Counted from the first letter of the stretch, positions 18,216-27,282 are shown. The stretch: 30,119 nucleotides of DNA from Limnohabitans sp. Rim47 (GCF_001517545.1 NZ_FBYA01000001.1:465148-495266), one strand, 5' to 3'. Program-made: numbers and translations. Notes: a model not told the origin generated them from the sequence alone.

Positions 18216-21119
18216 TCAGGCGTTTTGGGGTACGAGCCGGATGATTTTGCGCAATTCGGGCACACAAGAGCCGCACTGTGTGCCACAGCGCAACTGACTT
18301 TGTAGCCCGGCCAAGCGCTGGTCTTCGCTGCCGGTTTGGCTTTGCAGGCAGGCAGCAATGGCGTCTTCGCGCACGTTCAGGCAGCTGCATACTTGCCGGC
18401 TGACGGGGGCCGCGCCTTCGGGCGGTGCGTCAGACGCCATCAGCCATTGGCGGGCGGGCCAGTTGAGCCGAGTGCCTTCTTGCAGCAAGGTTTTGAGCCA
18501 GCGGGCGGAGCGGCTGTCGCCTGCCGTCAAAAACCCTTGCAGTTGGCGCAGGCTTGGGCTGGTCGAGGCGTTTTCGTCAGGGGCGCTCAGTTGCACCGAT
18601 CGGCGTTGCACACGCACCGCATCTTGGTAATGCAGGGTGTCTGCGCGGTTCAGCCCCAGGGCCTCGGCTACGCTGTTCAGCAAGCCCGCATCAGCGGCTT
18701 GGGTGCAGGCCGCACGCAGGAGCAAGCCGGTGCGTGGGTTGGGATCGGTCAGGGCGGCGCTCGGGTCGGTGAAAGGAACGAGGTAGGCAAAGTCGAATTG
18801 CGGCAGCAGTTTTTGCAATGTCTGGCGCACGGTCCAGACCGTGTCGCTGGGCAACCAGGCCATGGCCGACAGATGCCAAGCGCTAGGGGTTGACAGCGCG
18901 GCGCGTGTGATCTGCACGGCAGCGTGTTTGAGCTCGGGCTGCTTGGAGCTGGGGCAATAGCTGGACGTGGTGAGCCCGTTCACACCCAGACCGGCTTGGC
19001 CTTGCTGACCCTCCTGACCCACTTGACCCCGCCCGCCCAGCACCTCGGGGCCCCAGTGCATGGCGATGAAAGCTTGCGAGGCGGCGACTTGCGCGCTGGC
19101 CTGCACGGGCAGCACCAAACTGCCGCGCTTGCTGCGCACTTGCACCAGTTCGCCATCTTGGAGGCCCAGGCGCAGCGCGTCTTGGGGGTTGATTTGCACG
19201 CAAGGCTCGGGGCTGTGGGCAAACAGCCGGCCTGCGGTGCCGGTGCGCGTCATGCCGTGCCATTGGTCACGCAGGCGGCCTGTGGTCAGCGAAAACGGAA
19301 ATTGCGACACGCGCTCTTCGGACACCGGTTGCCAGCTCACAGCGGCAAACCGGGCACGGCCATCGGCGGTGGCAAATTGCCCGTCGGTATACAAGCGATG
19401 CTGGCCGGTGCTGGCCCCTTCGGGCAGCGGCCATTGGGCAGGGCCAGCGGTCTCCAGCAGGTCGTAGCTCAGGCCGGTGATGTCCAGGTCGCGGCCCTTT
19501 GTGCTGGCGCGGTGTTCGTTCCAGATCGCTTCGGGTGTGGCGTAGTTCAGCAGGCGGGCGTCTTGCGGGCGTCCCAACGCCACAGCCATGCGCTGGCCCA
19601 GATCGGCGGCAATTGCCCAGTCGGCACGGGCCAGGCCAGGGGCTGCCACGGCGGCGCGCACTCGGCTGATGCGGCGCTCGCTGTTGGTGACCGTGCCTTC
19701 TTTTTCGCCCCAGGTGGTGGCGGGCAAAAGCAGGTCGGCCCAGTCGCAGGTCGCGGCCGTGGCAAAAGCCTCTTGCACCACCACGAACTCAGCGCGTTGC
19801 AGGGCGCGGCGCACGGTGGTTTGGTCGGGCATGGACTGCGCCGGGTTGGTGCAGGCGATCCACAGGGCTTTGATTTGCCCGTCGGCGGCGGCTTCGAACA
19901 TTTCCACGGCGGTCAGGCCTGGCTTGGCAGGCACATCGGCCACACCCCACAGCGCGGCCACTTCAGCGCGGTGCTGTGGATTGGCCAGATCGCGGTGCGC
20001 CGACATCAGGTTGGCCATGCCGCCGACTTCGCGCCCGCCCATAGCGTTGGGCTGACCCGTCAGAGACAGCGGGCCCGCGCCGGGGCGGCCAATTTGATGG
20101 GTGGCCAGGTGCAGGTTGATCAGGGCTGCGTTTTTGGCCGTGCCACTGCTGGACTGGTTCAGGCCTTGGCAATACAAACTGAGGGTGGGCGCACGCTTAG
20201 AGCCGATCCTGTGGCTGACCTCGTGGCTGTCTTCTTGCACGCCCGCAAACCAGCGTGCTGCGGTGTAAAGGTCTGCCTCGGGCACGCCACAAATCTGCGC
20301 CACATGTTGTGGTGTGTACTCGGCCACCCGTGCTTGCAGGGCTTCAAAGCCCGAGGTGTGGGCGGCGATGTAGTCGGGCGCAGTCCAAGATTGGGCCAGC
20401 ATGATGTGCAGCAAGCCATGGAACAGCATCACATCGGTGCCGGGCTGGATGGACAAGTGCAGGTCCGCCATGTCGGCGGTGTCGGTGCGGCGAGGATCAA
20501 CGACCACCATTTTGAGCGTCGGGTTGGCACGCTTGGCGTCTTCGATGCGGCGAAACAAAATGGGGTGTGCCCAGGCTGCATTGCTGCCCGCGATGAACAG
20601 GCATTGCGCTTGCGCGATGTCGTCGTAGCAAGCGGGCGGCGCATCGGCACCCAGCGTCATCTTGTAGCCCGCTACCGCGCTGCTCATGCACAGGCGCGAG
20701 TTGCTGTCGATGTTGTTGGTGCCCAGCAGACCCTTGGCCAGTTTGTTAAAGGCGTAATAGTCTTCTGTGAGCAGCTGGCCCGAGATGTAAAACCCCAGAG
20801 CGTCGGGGCCGTGGTTTTGCACGATGGCGGCCAGGCGTTGGCTGGCCATGTCCATGGCCGCGTTCCAGTCCAAGGCCTGAGGGGGTTGGCCGCGCACGGG
20901 CCGCCACTGGGGCGTGAGCAAACGGGTTTGCTGGTTGACCTGTGGCGCGGCGGTCAGGTGCAGCGACTGGCCCTTGGTGCACAAGCGTCCGAAGTTGGCC
21001 GGGTGATCCGGGTCGCCGCGCACGCCTGTGATCTGGGTGCCACGAGACTCAATGACCACACCGCAGCCCACCCCGCAATAGGGGCAGGTGGATTTGGTTT
21101 CGTTGGTGACCGGAATCAT
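18216..21119 (-). CDS. nasA: Assimilatory nitrate reductase, catalytic subunit with C-terminal [2Fe-2S] domain
   Basis: NasA reduces nitrate to nitrite in the cytoplasm with a Mo-bis-MGD cofactor. The 967-residue protein starts with the [4Fe-4S] motif CPYCGVGC (Cys12, 15, 19) completed by Cys47 (GRLCTKG). The probable molybdenum ligand is Cys144 in SNSRLCMSS. The molybdopterin-dinucleotide binding domain follows from about 640. The last 60 residues form a BFD-like [2Fe-2S] domain with CSC (911-913) and CGTQCGSC (945-952), as in Klebsiella-type NasA, probably the electron entry point. No separate NasC-type reductase gene is seen here. It follows nirD after 54 bases that contain an inverted repeat. 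No strong ribosome-binding site is visible. Confidence 0.95.
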   Translation of the reverse strand: MIPVTNETKSTCPYCGVGCGVVIESRGTQITGVRGDPDHPANFGRLCTKGQSLHLTAAPQVNQQTRLLTPQWRPVRGQPPQALDWNAAMDMASQRLAAIVQNHGPDALGFYISGQLLTEDYYAFNKLAKGLLGTNNIDSNSRLCMSSAVAGYKMTLGADAPPACYDDIAQAQCLFIAGSNAAWAHPILFRRIEDAKRANPTLKMVVVDPRRTDTADMADLHLSIQPGTDVMLFHGLLHIMLAQSWTAPDYIAAHTSGFEALQARVAEYTPQHVAQICGVPEADLYTAARWFAGVQEDSHEVSHRIGSKRAPTLSLYCQGLNQSSSGTAKNAALINLHLATHQIGRPGAGPLSLTGQPNAMGGREVGGMANLMSAHRDLANPQHRAEVAALWGVADVPAKPGLTAVEMFEAAADGQIKALWIACTNPAQSMPDQTTVRRALQRAEFVVVQEAFATAATCDWADLLLPATTWGEKEGTVTNSERRISRVRAAVAAPGLARADWAIAADLGQRMAVALGRPQDARLLNYATPEAIWNEHRASTKGRDLDITGLSYDLLETAGPAQWPLPEGASTGQHRLYTDGQFATADGRARFAAVSWQPVSEERVSQFPFSLTTGRLRDQWHGMTRTGTAGRLFAHSPEPCVQINPQDALRLGLQDGELVQVRSKRGSLVLPVQASAQVAASQAFIAMHWGPEVLGGRGQVGQEGQQGQAGLGVNGLTTSSYCPSSKQPELKHAAVQITRAALSTPSAWHLSAMAWLPSDTVWTVRQTLQKLLPQFDFAYLVPFTDPSAALTDPNPRTGLLLRAACTQAADAGLLNSVAEALGLNRADTLHYQDAVRVQRRSVQLSAPDENASTSPSLRQLQGFLTAGDSRSARWLKTLLQEGTRLNWPARQWLMASDAPPEGAAPVSRQVCSCLNVREDAIAACLQSQTGSEDQRLAGLQSQLRCGTQCGSCVPELRKIIRLVPQNA

Positions 21120-21152
21120 GGCGTTCGGGCGTTGGGGTTGGGGTGTTTTGCA

Positions 21153-21174
21153 GGTCGCACCTTCAGGTCCGACC
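21153..21174 (-). repeat. Intercistronic inverted repeat between nirD and nasA
   Basis: GGTCG and CGACC enclose, after one G-G mismatch, ACCT-GA-AGGT, a near-perfect 22-base hairpin that begins at the nirD stop codon. No U-run follows on the minus strand. It could stabilise the nirBD part of the message or lower read-through into nasA. Confidence 0.5.
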
Positions 21175-21563
21175 TACGGGTTTGTTGTCGTTTTGCGCGA
21201 AACGGGTCCGGCGATCGGCCGCGTCAACTCGGTGGCGTGTCCCACCAATTCGTCGGCGTTCAGGAACACCACACCGTGTTCGACTTTGACTTCAAAGTGT
21301 GGTGTGCAGCCCTCGTCGGGCGCTTGCGCCTGGCCATCGCACAGGCCAATCGTCCAGTTGTGCATGGGGCAGGCCACGCTGGTGCCAAACACGATGCCTT
21401 GCGACAACGGCCCGCCTTTGTGTGGGCAGCGGTCGAGCAAGGCGAACACCTCGTCAGCATCGTTGCGGAACACGGCGACATCGAGGCCTTGGTCCCGCGC
21501 GATGCGGCGCGAGCCCAACACCGGGATATCTTCGACCCGGCAGATTTCTTTCCATGCAGTCAT
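21174..21563 (-). CDS. nirD: Nitrite reductase (NADH) small subunit, Rieske-like
   Basis: NirD is the small subunit of the cytoplasmic NADH-dependent siroheme nitrite reductase. The 129-residue protein has a Rieske fold, with CPHKGGPLSQG (near residue 46) and CPMHNWTIGLCDG (near 65). Here the two Cys-x-His pairs are both present, so a [2Fe-2S] cluster could be bound, unlike E. coli NirD, which lacks the ligands. The ATG at 21563 has AAGGA seven bases upstream. It lies 27 bases downstream of nirB on the same strand. Confidence 0.94.
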   Translation of the reverse strand: MTAWKEICRVEDIPVLGSRRIARDQGLDVAVFRNDADEVFALLDRCPHKGGPLSQGIVFGTSVACPMHNWTIGLCDGQAQAPDEGCTPHFEVKVEHGVVFLNADELVGHATELTRPIAGPVSRKTTTNP

Positions 21564-21590
21564 CTTGTTTCCTTGTTTTTCGTCGGCGGC

Positions 21591-24092
21591 TTATGCGGTC
21601 GTGATCGGCACGAACTGGCGGGTGTCCACCTTGGCCTCCTGCAGCTCGAACCACGGATCGGGTTCGCCGTCGAGCGCGGCTTGCAGCTGGGCCCACAGGG
21701 ACTGGCGCAAGGGCGCGTCTTCCAGGATTTTTTTCTTCACATAGTCCAGGCCCACACGGTTGATGTAGTGCACCGTGCGCTCCAGGTACCAGCCTTCTTC
21801 GCGGTACAGCTGCATGAAGGCGCCGGTGTATTCCAGCACTTCTTCGGCGGTCTTGAGCTTGGTAAAAAAGTGGGCTACTTCGGTCTTGATGCCGCCGTTG
21901 CCGCCCACATACATCTCCCAGCCCGAGTCCACACCGATGATGCCCACGTCCTTGATGCCGGCTTCGGCGCAGTTGCGCGGGCAGCCCGACACGGCGAACT
22001 TCACTTTGTGCGGCGCGTACATGCGCCACATGGCTTTTTCGAGGTCTTTGCCCATCTGCGTGCTGTCTTGCGTGCCCATGCGGCACCACTCGCTGCCCAC
22101 ACAAGTTTTGACCGTGCGCAGGGCTTTGGCATAAGCGTGGCCGCAGGGCATGCCGATGTCTTTCCAGACATCGACCAAGTCCTCTTTTTTGACGCCCAGC
22201 AAATCGATGCGCTGGCCACCGGTGACTTTGACTGTGGGGATCTGGTATTTGTCCACCACATCGGCGATGCGGCGCAGCTCGGCGGCGGTGGTCTCGCCCG
22301 CCCACATGCGCGGGATCACGCTGTAGGTGCCGTCTTTCTGGATGTTGGCGTGGCTGCGTTCGTTGATGAAGCGGCTTTGCGGGTCGTCTTGCGCCTCTTT
22401 GGGCCAGGTGCTGATCAGGTAATAGTTGACCGCCGGGCGGCAGCTGGCGCAGCCGTTGGGCGTGCGCCAGTTCATGAACTTGAAGACGCCACCCACGGTG
22501 AGCAGTTTTTGCGCGCGGATGGTGTCGCGCACCGCCTGGTGACCGTGCTCGGTGCAGCCGCACATGGGCTTGAGCTTGGGCGTGGCTGAGTAGTCGCCAC
22601 CAGCGGTGAACATCAAAATCTGTTCGACCAGCCCAGTGCACGAGCCGCAGCTGGCGCTGGCCTTGGTCTGCTTGCGCACCTCGTCAAGCGTGAACAGGCC
22701 CTTGTCCTTGATGGCCTTGCAGATTGCGCCTTTGGTCACGCCGTTGCAACCACACACTTCGTCGGTGTCGGCCATGGCGGCGGCTTTGCTTTGGCCCTGG
22801 TGGCCCACGTCGCCGATGTTGGATTCGCCAAACATCAGTTTCTCGCGGATGTCGGCCACGCTGCGACCATCGCGCAGCAGCTTGAAATACCAGCTGCCGT
22901 CCACCGTGTCGCCATACAGGCACGCGCCCACCAGCTGGTCGCCCCTGAGCACCAGTTTTTTGTAGACGCCGCCAGCCGGATCGCTCATCACGATTTCTTC
23001 GCAGTCTTCGTCCTCTGGACGTCCCGAAGCCTTGCCCATGAAGTCGCCTGCGCTGAACAGGTCAATGCCGGTGACCTTGAGTTTGGTTGAGGTTTGCGAG
23101 CCCAGATAGCGGCCAATGCCGAATTCGGCCAAGTGGTTGGCCAGCACTTTGCCTTGTTCAAACAACGGGGCTACAAGACCGTAGGCAATGCCCCGGTGCG
23201 CCGCGCATTCGCCCACGGCCCAGATGCGTGGGTCGGTCACGGTTTGCAGGGTGTCGCTGACCACGATGCCACGGTTCACATGCAGGCCCATGCTTTCGGC
23301 CAGCGCGGTGTTGGGGCGGATGCCCACGGCCATCACGACCAAGTCGGCCGTCACATGGCTGCCATCCTTGAATTCGACTTGGCTCACGCGGCCACTGTCG
23401 TTGCCGACCAGTGCCGCCGTTTGGGCGCTCATGCGGAACTGCATGCCACGCGCTTCAAGCGACGCTTGAAGCATCTGCGCGGCCACCTTGTCGAGTTGGC
23501 GCTCCATCAGCCAGTCGCCCACATGCACCACCGTCACTTGCATGCCGCGCTTCATCAAGCCATTGGCTGCTTCGAGGCCCAGCAGGCCACCACCAATAAC
23601 CACCGCGTGCTTGAACTGCGCAGCGGCGTCGATCATGGCCTGCGTGTCGGCGATGTCGCGATACGCCAGCACGCCTTGCAGGTCTTTGCCGGGCAAGGGC
23701 AAGATGAAAGGGTTGGAGCCGGTGGCGATCACCAGGCGGTCGTAAGGGGTTGAGACGGTTTCGCCTGCGTCGTTTTGCGCGATGACCACGCGCTTGACGC
23801 GGTCGACCTGCGTGACTTTGCAGCCTGCGTGCAAGGTGATGTTGTTGTCGGTGTACCAAGCCCAGTCATTGAGCACGATCTCTTCGAGCGTTTGTTCACC
23901 GGCCAGCACAGGCGACAGCAGGATGCGGTTGTAGTTGGGGTGCGGCTCGGCACCGAACACGGTGATGTCGTACAGCTCGGGCGCGAGCTTCAGCAGTTCT
24001 TCGATGGCTCGGACCCCGGCCATGCCGTTGCCGACCATGACCAGTTTCATTTTTTCTCTGGCACCGGATGTGAATGGGGTACGCATGTCCAT
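21591..24092 (-). CDS. nirB: Nitrite reductase (NADH) large subunit
   Basis: NirB reduces nitrite to ammonium with electrons from NADH through FAD, Fe-S clusters and siroheme. The 833-residue protein has an N-terminal pyridine-nucleotide/FAD oxidoreductase domain (MKLVMVGNGMAGVRA near 15-29, VVIGGGLLGLEAANGL near 164). Two BFD-type [2Fe-2S] segments follow (CGCN 447 with CGSC 482, then CGC 511 with CASC 548). The sulfite/nitrite reductase domain supplies Cys664, Cys670, Cys704 and Cys708 for the [4Fe-4S]-siroheme site. Two starts are possible: the ATG at 24092 and an in-frame ATG at 24050 (MKLVMVGNG), which would match many homologues; both have weak ribosome-binding sites. It lies 60 bases after nrtD. 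Confidence 0.95.
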   Translation of the reverse strand: MDMRTPFTSGAREKMKLVMVGNGMAGVRAIEELLKLAPELYDITVFGAEPHPNYNRILLSPVLAGEQTLEEIVLNDWAWYTDNNITLHAGCKVTQVDRVKRVVIAQNDAGETVSTPYDRLVIATGSNPFILPLPGKDLQGVLAYRDIADTQAMIDAAAQFKHAVVIGGGLLGLEAANGLMKRGMQVTVVHVGDWLMERQLDKVAAQMLQASLEARGMQFRMSAQTAALVGNDSGRVSQVEFKDGSHVTADLVVMAVGIRPNTALAESMGLHVNRGIVVSDTLQTVTDPRIWAVGECAAHRGIAYGLVAPLFEQGKVLANHLAEFGIGRYLGSQTSTKLKVTGIDLFSAGDFMGKASGRPEDEDCEEIVMSDPAGGVYKKLVLRGDQLVGACLYGDTVDGSWYFKLLRDGRSVADIREKLMFGESNIGDVGHQGQSKAAAMADTDEVCGCNGVTKGAICKAIKDKGLFTLDEVRKQTKASASCGSCTGLVEQILMFTAGGDYSATPKLKPMCGCTEHGHQAVRDTIRAQKLLTVGGVFKFMNWRTPNGCASCRPAVNYYLISTWPKEAQDDPQSRFINERSHANIQKDGTYSVIPRMWAGETTAAELRRIADVVDKYQIPTVKVTGGQRIDLLGVKKEDLVDVWKDIGMPCGHAYAKALRTVKTCVGSEWCRMGTQDSTQMGKDLEKAMWRMYAPHKVKFAVSGCPRNCAEAGIKDVGIIGVDSGWEMYVGGNGGIKTEVAHFFTKLKTAEEVLEYTGAFMQLYREEGWYLERTVHYINRVGLDYVKKKILEDAPLRQSLWAQLQAALDGEPDPWFELQEAKVDTRQFVPITTA

Positions 24093-24152
24093 GGTGTTCT
24101 TTCAGTCAGTTGAGGGCAAAGCAGGTCTTCGCCGGGTCTGTCTCACAAGGTT

Positions 24153-24959
24153 TCAAGCTGTCTTTTCCACATGCGCCTGGCGCGTGTAGAGGAAGTCGAT
24201 GACCGCTTTGCGGTAACGCTGGTACTCGGCGCTTTCGGCCAGTTCCACGCGCTGGCGCGGACGTGGAAGATCCACACTCAGCACCTCGCCAATCGTCGCG
24301 GCGGGGCCGTTGGTCATCATCACAATCTTGTCGGACAGCAGCACGGCTTCGTCCACGTCGTGTGTGACCATGACCACCGTGCTTTGGGTGCGCGCCACGA
24401 TCTCCAGCAGTTCGTCTTGCAGCTTGGCTCGGGTCAGCGCGTCGAGTGCGCCAAAGGGTTCGTCCATCAACAACACTTTCGGCTCCATGGCCAGAGCGCG
24501 GGCAATGCCCACGCGTTGCTTCATGCCGCCTGAGATTTCGCCGGGGCGCTTTTGCGCGGCGTGGGTGAGGCCCACCATGGCCAGCGCCGCGTCGGTGCGC
24601 GCGCGCAACTGGGCCTTGTTTTCGGTCGCACCAAACACGCGTTCGATGCCCAGGTGCACATTGTCAAAGCAGGTGAGCCAGGGCAGCAGTGAATGGTTCT
24701 GGAACACCACCGCTCGCTCGGGGCCGGGGCCCGCGATCTCGCGGTTGGCGCACAGCAGCACACCGGCTGTGGGGGTAGTCAAGCCGGCGATCAGGTTGAG
24801 CAGGGTGGACTTGCCGCAACCCGAATGACCGATCAGGGCCACGAACTCGCCCTTGGCGATGTCCAGGTGGATGTCACGCAGCGCCGGGAACAAACCTTTG
24901 TTGGTTTTGAAGGTCTGCTCGACGCTCTGGATCTGGATGTACTTGCTGTCGTTGTTCAT
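24153..24959 (-). CDS. nrtD: Nitrate ABC transporter, ATP-binding protein
   Basis: This is the ATPase of a nitrate/nitrite importer. The 268 residues contain Walker A GHSGCGKST (44-52), the signature motif ISGGMKQR, Walker B VLLMDEPFGALD and the switch histidine in MVTHDVDEA. FQNHSLLPWLTCFDNV is the Q-loop region typical of the NrtD/SsuB/TauB group. Its ATG overlaps the nrtB stop by four bases (ATGA), so the two are translationally coupled. The context (nrtA and nrtB before it, nirB and nasA after) makes nitrate the likely substrate; the protein alone cannot separate nitrate from sulfonate or taurine uptake. Confidence 0.93.
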   Translation of the reverse strand: MNNDSKYIQIQSVEQTFKTNKGLFPALRDIHLDIAKGEFVALIGHSGCGKSTLLNLIAGLTTPTAGVLLCANREIAGPGPERAVVFQNHSLLPWLTCFDNVHLGIERVFGATENKAQLRARTDAALAMVGLTHAAQKRPGEISGGMKQRVGIARALAMEPKVLLMDEPFGALDALTRAKLQDELLEIVARTQSTVVMVTHDVDEAVLLSDKIVMMTNGPAATIGEVLSVDLPRPRQRVELAESAEYQRYRKAVIDFLYTRQAHVEKTA

Positions 24960-25864
24960 GATTTGACATCCTCAAAGGTGAAGGCGGTGGCGATTCGGAT
25001 CAGGGCGAATTCGAGAATCAGACCCACGCCGCCAATCACAAAAATCGCGATGATGATGTTCTTGACGTTCAGGTTGTTCCATTCGTCCCACACCCAAAAG
25101 CCGATGCCGACACCGCCTGTGAGCATTTCGGCGGCCACGATCACGAGCCATGCTGTGCCCACGGCCAGACGCACGCCGGTCAGCATGTAAGGCAGTACCG
25201 CAGGGAAGAGGATGGTGGTGGCGATCTTCCATTCCGACAGGTTGAGCACCCGCGCCACGTTCAGGTAGTCCTGCGGCACGCGCTGAACACCGACGGCGGT
25301 GTTGATGATCATGGGCCAGATGGAGCAGATGAAGATGGTCCAGATGGCGGCCGGGTTGGCGCCCTTGAACACCAACAACCCGATCGGCAACCAAGCCAAC
25401 GGCGACACCGGGCGCAGCAGACTGATGAGCGGGTTGAACATGCGCGAGAGAAAGGTAAATCGCCCGATGACAAACCCAGCCGGAATGCCCACCAACGCCG
25501 CCAAGCCAAAACCCACGGCCACGCGCTCGAGCGACATCAGCACATTCCAGCCCACGCCTTGGTCGTTGGGGCCTTTGCGGTAGAACGGGTCGCTGAAGAT
25601 GTCAATGGCCTGCACACCCGTTTCGTAAGGGCTGGGAATGCTGCCCTTGGTCGTGATGGACACCAGGGCCCACAACCCGATCAAGAGGCCGAAGCCCATG
25701 AGCGGCGGCAAGACCGCCATCCAGAAGTTGTGCCACTGGCGTGCACGTTGCATGTGCGCAGCTGCAGTGGCAGCGGCATTCGCTACTTGCGCGGCGGTGA
25801 GAGGCGCGACCGGTGCTGACACGGTTTTGCCTCCGGTGGGTGAATGGAAAACGGCGCTGACCAT
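24956..25864 (-). CDS. nrtB: Nitrate ABC transporter, permease
   Basis: This is the inner-membrane channel of the nitrate importer. I choose the ATG at 25864 (MVSAVFHSPTGGK), with AAGGA seven bases upstream, over a GTG five codons earlier, giving 302 residues. The N-terminal 50 residues are Ala-rich. About six membrane segments follow, with the ABC-permease loop motif near residue 205 (AAEMLTGGVGIGFWVWDEWN). It is related to the NrtB/SsuC/TauC permeases. It starts 11 bases after nrtA and overlaps nrtD by four bases. Confidence 0.93.
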   Translation of the reverse strand: MVSAVFHSPTGGKTVSAPVAPLTAAQVANAAATAAAHMQRARQWHNFWMAVLPPLMGFGLLIGLWALVSITTKGSIPSPYETGVQAIDIFSDPFYRKGPNDQGVGWNVLMSLERVAVGFGLAALVGIPAGFVIGRFTFLSRMFNPLISLLRPVSPLAWLPIGLLVFKGANPAAIWTIFICSIWPMIINTAVGVQRVPQDYLNVARVLNLSEWKIATTILFPAVLPYMLTGVRLAVGTAWLVIVAAEMLTGGVGIGFWVWDEWNNLNVKNIIIAIFVIGGVGLILEFALIRIATAFTFEDVKS

Positions 25865-25875
25865 GGTGTTTTCCT

Positions 25876-27120
25876 TCACGCTTTGATTTTGAAACCGTCG
25901 GCGTATTTCATGGGGTCTTTGCCATCCCAGACCACACCGTCGATCAGCTTGTGGCTGCGCATGTCACTCTTGGGCACCGGGGCCTTGGCCGCCGTGGCGG
26001 CTTGTTTGTAGATGGCGATCTGGTTGATCTGTTTGGCCACACCCAGGTAGTCGGGGTGGTCCTTGAGCAAGCCCCAGCGTTTGTGCTGGGTCATGAACCA
26101 CATGCCGTCAGACAGATAGGGGAAGGTCACCGCGCCATCGTTGTAGAACTTCATGTGGTTGGCGTCATCCCAGGTTTTTCCCATGCCGTTTTGGTAACGG
26201 CCCAAAATGCGCTGGTTGATCGCGTCCACCCCCGTGTTCACATACGATTTGTCAGCCACGGTCTCAGCCATCTTGAGTTTGTTTTGCAAACTGGCGTCGA
26301 TCCACTGACCCGCTTCAATGATGGCGGCCGTCACGGCACGGGCGGTGTTGGGGTATTTCTTGACGAAGTCGGCAGTGGTGCCCAGCACTTTTTCAGGGTG
26401 GTCCTTCCAGATGTCCTGGGTGGTGGTGGCTGTCACCCCGATGCCGTCCATGATGGCGCGGTGGTTCCAGGGCTCGCCCACGCAAAAACCGTCCATGTTG
26501 CCCACGCGCATATTGGCCACCATCTGCGGCGGCGGTACGGTGATGACTTTGGCGTCTTTCATCGGGTTGATGCCATAAGACGCCAGCCAGTAGTAAAGCC
26601 ACATGGCGTGTGTGCCCGTCGGGAAGGTCTGGGCAAAGGTGTATTCACGCTTGTCGCTTTGCATCAGCTTGGCCAGGCCTGCGCCGTCCACCGCGCCTTT
26701 GTCGGCCAGCTTTTTGGACAGCGTGATGGCCTGTCCGTTGTGGTTGAGCGTCATCAGCACAGCCATGTCCTTCTTGGGGCCAGACAGCCCCAAGTGCACC
26801 CCATAGACCAGTCCATAGAGCACATGGGCAAAGTCCAGTTCGCCGTTGACCAGCTTGTCGCGCACGCCGGCCCAACTGGCTTCTTTGCTCAGCACGAATT
26901 TCACGCCGTGCTTGACATCCAAGCCCAGCACCGAGGCCATGACGACGCTGGCGCAGTCGGTCAGGGGAATAAAGCCGATCTTGACTTCTTTTTTCTCGGG
27001 GGCATCCGAGCCTGCGGCGTAAACCACAGCACGCAGCGCGGGCGAAATGCCGGCTGCGCCCACGGCTGCGGCCTGCAACACGTTGCGGCGGGTCAAACTG
27101 TTTTTGAGAAGGTCGGTCAT
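25876..27120 (-). CDS. nrtA: Nitrate ABC transporter, substrate-binding protein with Tat signal
   Basis: NrtA is the extracytoplasmic nitrate/nitrite receptor of the importer. The ATG at 27120 has AGGAG eight bases upstream; the frame stays open 77 codons further, but that part spans the leader RNA and is not coding. The 414-residue protein opens with a twin-arginine signal, TRRNVLQ (Arg11-Arg12), then a hydrophobic AAAVGAAGISPALRAVVYA. It continues with the NrtA/NMT1-type binding fold: KIGFIPLTDCASVVMA, then FPTGTHAMWLYYWLASYGI, PPPQMVANMRVGNMDGFCVGEPWN and later DGMWFMTQHKRWG. Export through Tat implies folding before transport. It heads the operon and is preceded by the sigma-54/ANTAR control region. 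Confidence 0.95.
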   Translation of the reverse strand: MTDLLKNSLTRRNVLQAAAVGAAGISPALRAVVYAAGSDAPEKKEVKIGFIPLTDCASVVMASVLGLDVKHGVKFVLSKEASWAGVRDKLVNGELDFAHVLYGLVYGVHLGLSGPKKDMAVLMTLNHNGQAITLSKKLADKGAVDGAGLAKLMQSDKREYTFAQTFPTGTHAMWLYYWLASYGINPMKDAKVITVPPPQMVANMRVGNMDGFCVGEPWNHRAIMDGIGVTATTTQDIWKDHPEKVLGTTADFVKKYPNTARAVTAAIIEAGQWIDASLQNKLKMAETVADKSYVNTGVDAINQRILGRYQNGMGKTWDDANHMKFYNDGAVTFPYLSDGMWFMTQHKRWGLLKDHPDYLGVAKQINQIAIYKQAATAAKAPVPKSDMRSHKLIDGVVWDGKDPMKYADGFKIKA

Positions 27121-27144
27121 GGCGAAACTCCTGGTGCGGTTTTG

Positions 27145-27214
27145 AAAAACAAAAAAGGCGTCCTCATGTCGCTCACGCCTGCAGTGCAGGGCGTGAAAGC
27201 ATGGGGACGCCTTT
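27145..27214 (-). terminator. Intrinsic terminator (attenuator) in the nrtA leader
   Basis: On the minus strand AAAGGCGTCC (27214-27205) pairs perfectly with GGACGCCTTT (27163-27154), a 10-bp stem. It is extended inside by TCACGCC (27196-27190) with GGCGTGA (27179-27173). Two U-runs of six and five bases follow (27156-27145). It stands 25 bases before the nrtA ATG, so by default it would stop transcription of the whole operon; it is the switch that the ANTAR protein must overcome. Confidence 0.92.
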
Positions 27215-27227
27215 GTCCGGTGTGGGT

Positions 27228-27269
27228 TCACCCGCCATTGGGTGATCTCACGGTTGACCTTCTTTGGTC
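27228..27269 (-). promoter_or_regulatory. ANTAR-target dual hexaloop RNA (antitermination element)
   Basis: The leader RNA folds into two hairpins with six-base loops. P1 (27269-27256) is GACC-AAAGAA-GGTC; P2 (27245-27228) is TCACCC-AATGGC-GGGTGA. Both loops have A at position 1 and G at position 4, the defining bases of RNAs bound by ANTAR-domain proteins. The linker is ten bases. P2 ends 13 bases before the terminator stem. The adjacent nasT encodes the matching ANTAR protein. Binding is expected to favour read-through into nrtA when nitrate is present (established for Klebsiella NasR and for NasT systems; inferred here). Confidence 0.9.
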
Positions 27270-27282
27270 TTGCTTCAGGTAT

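Noticed and set aside
17250..18305. Plus-strand open frame opposite ybiB
   Set aside because: Shadow of the minus-strand YbiB gene, which has family similarity and operon overlap.
18924..22589. Very long open frame (over 1,200 codons) on the plus strand opposite nasA-nirD-nirB
   Set aside because: Antisense shadow of GC-rich genes with clear motifs on the minus strand; its translation is Gly/His/Ala-rich with no family features.
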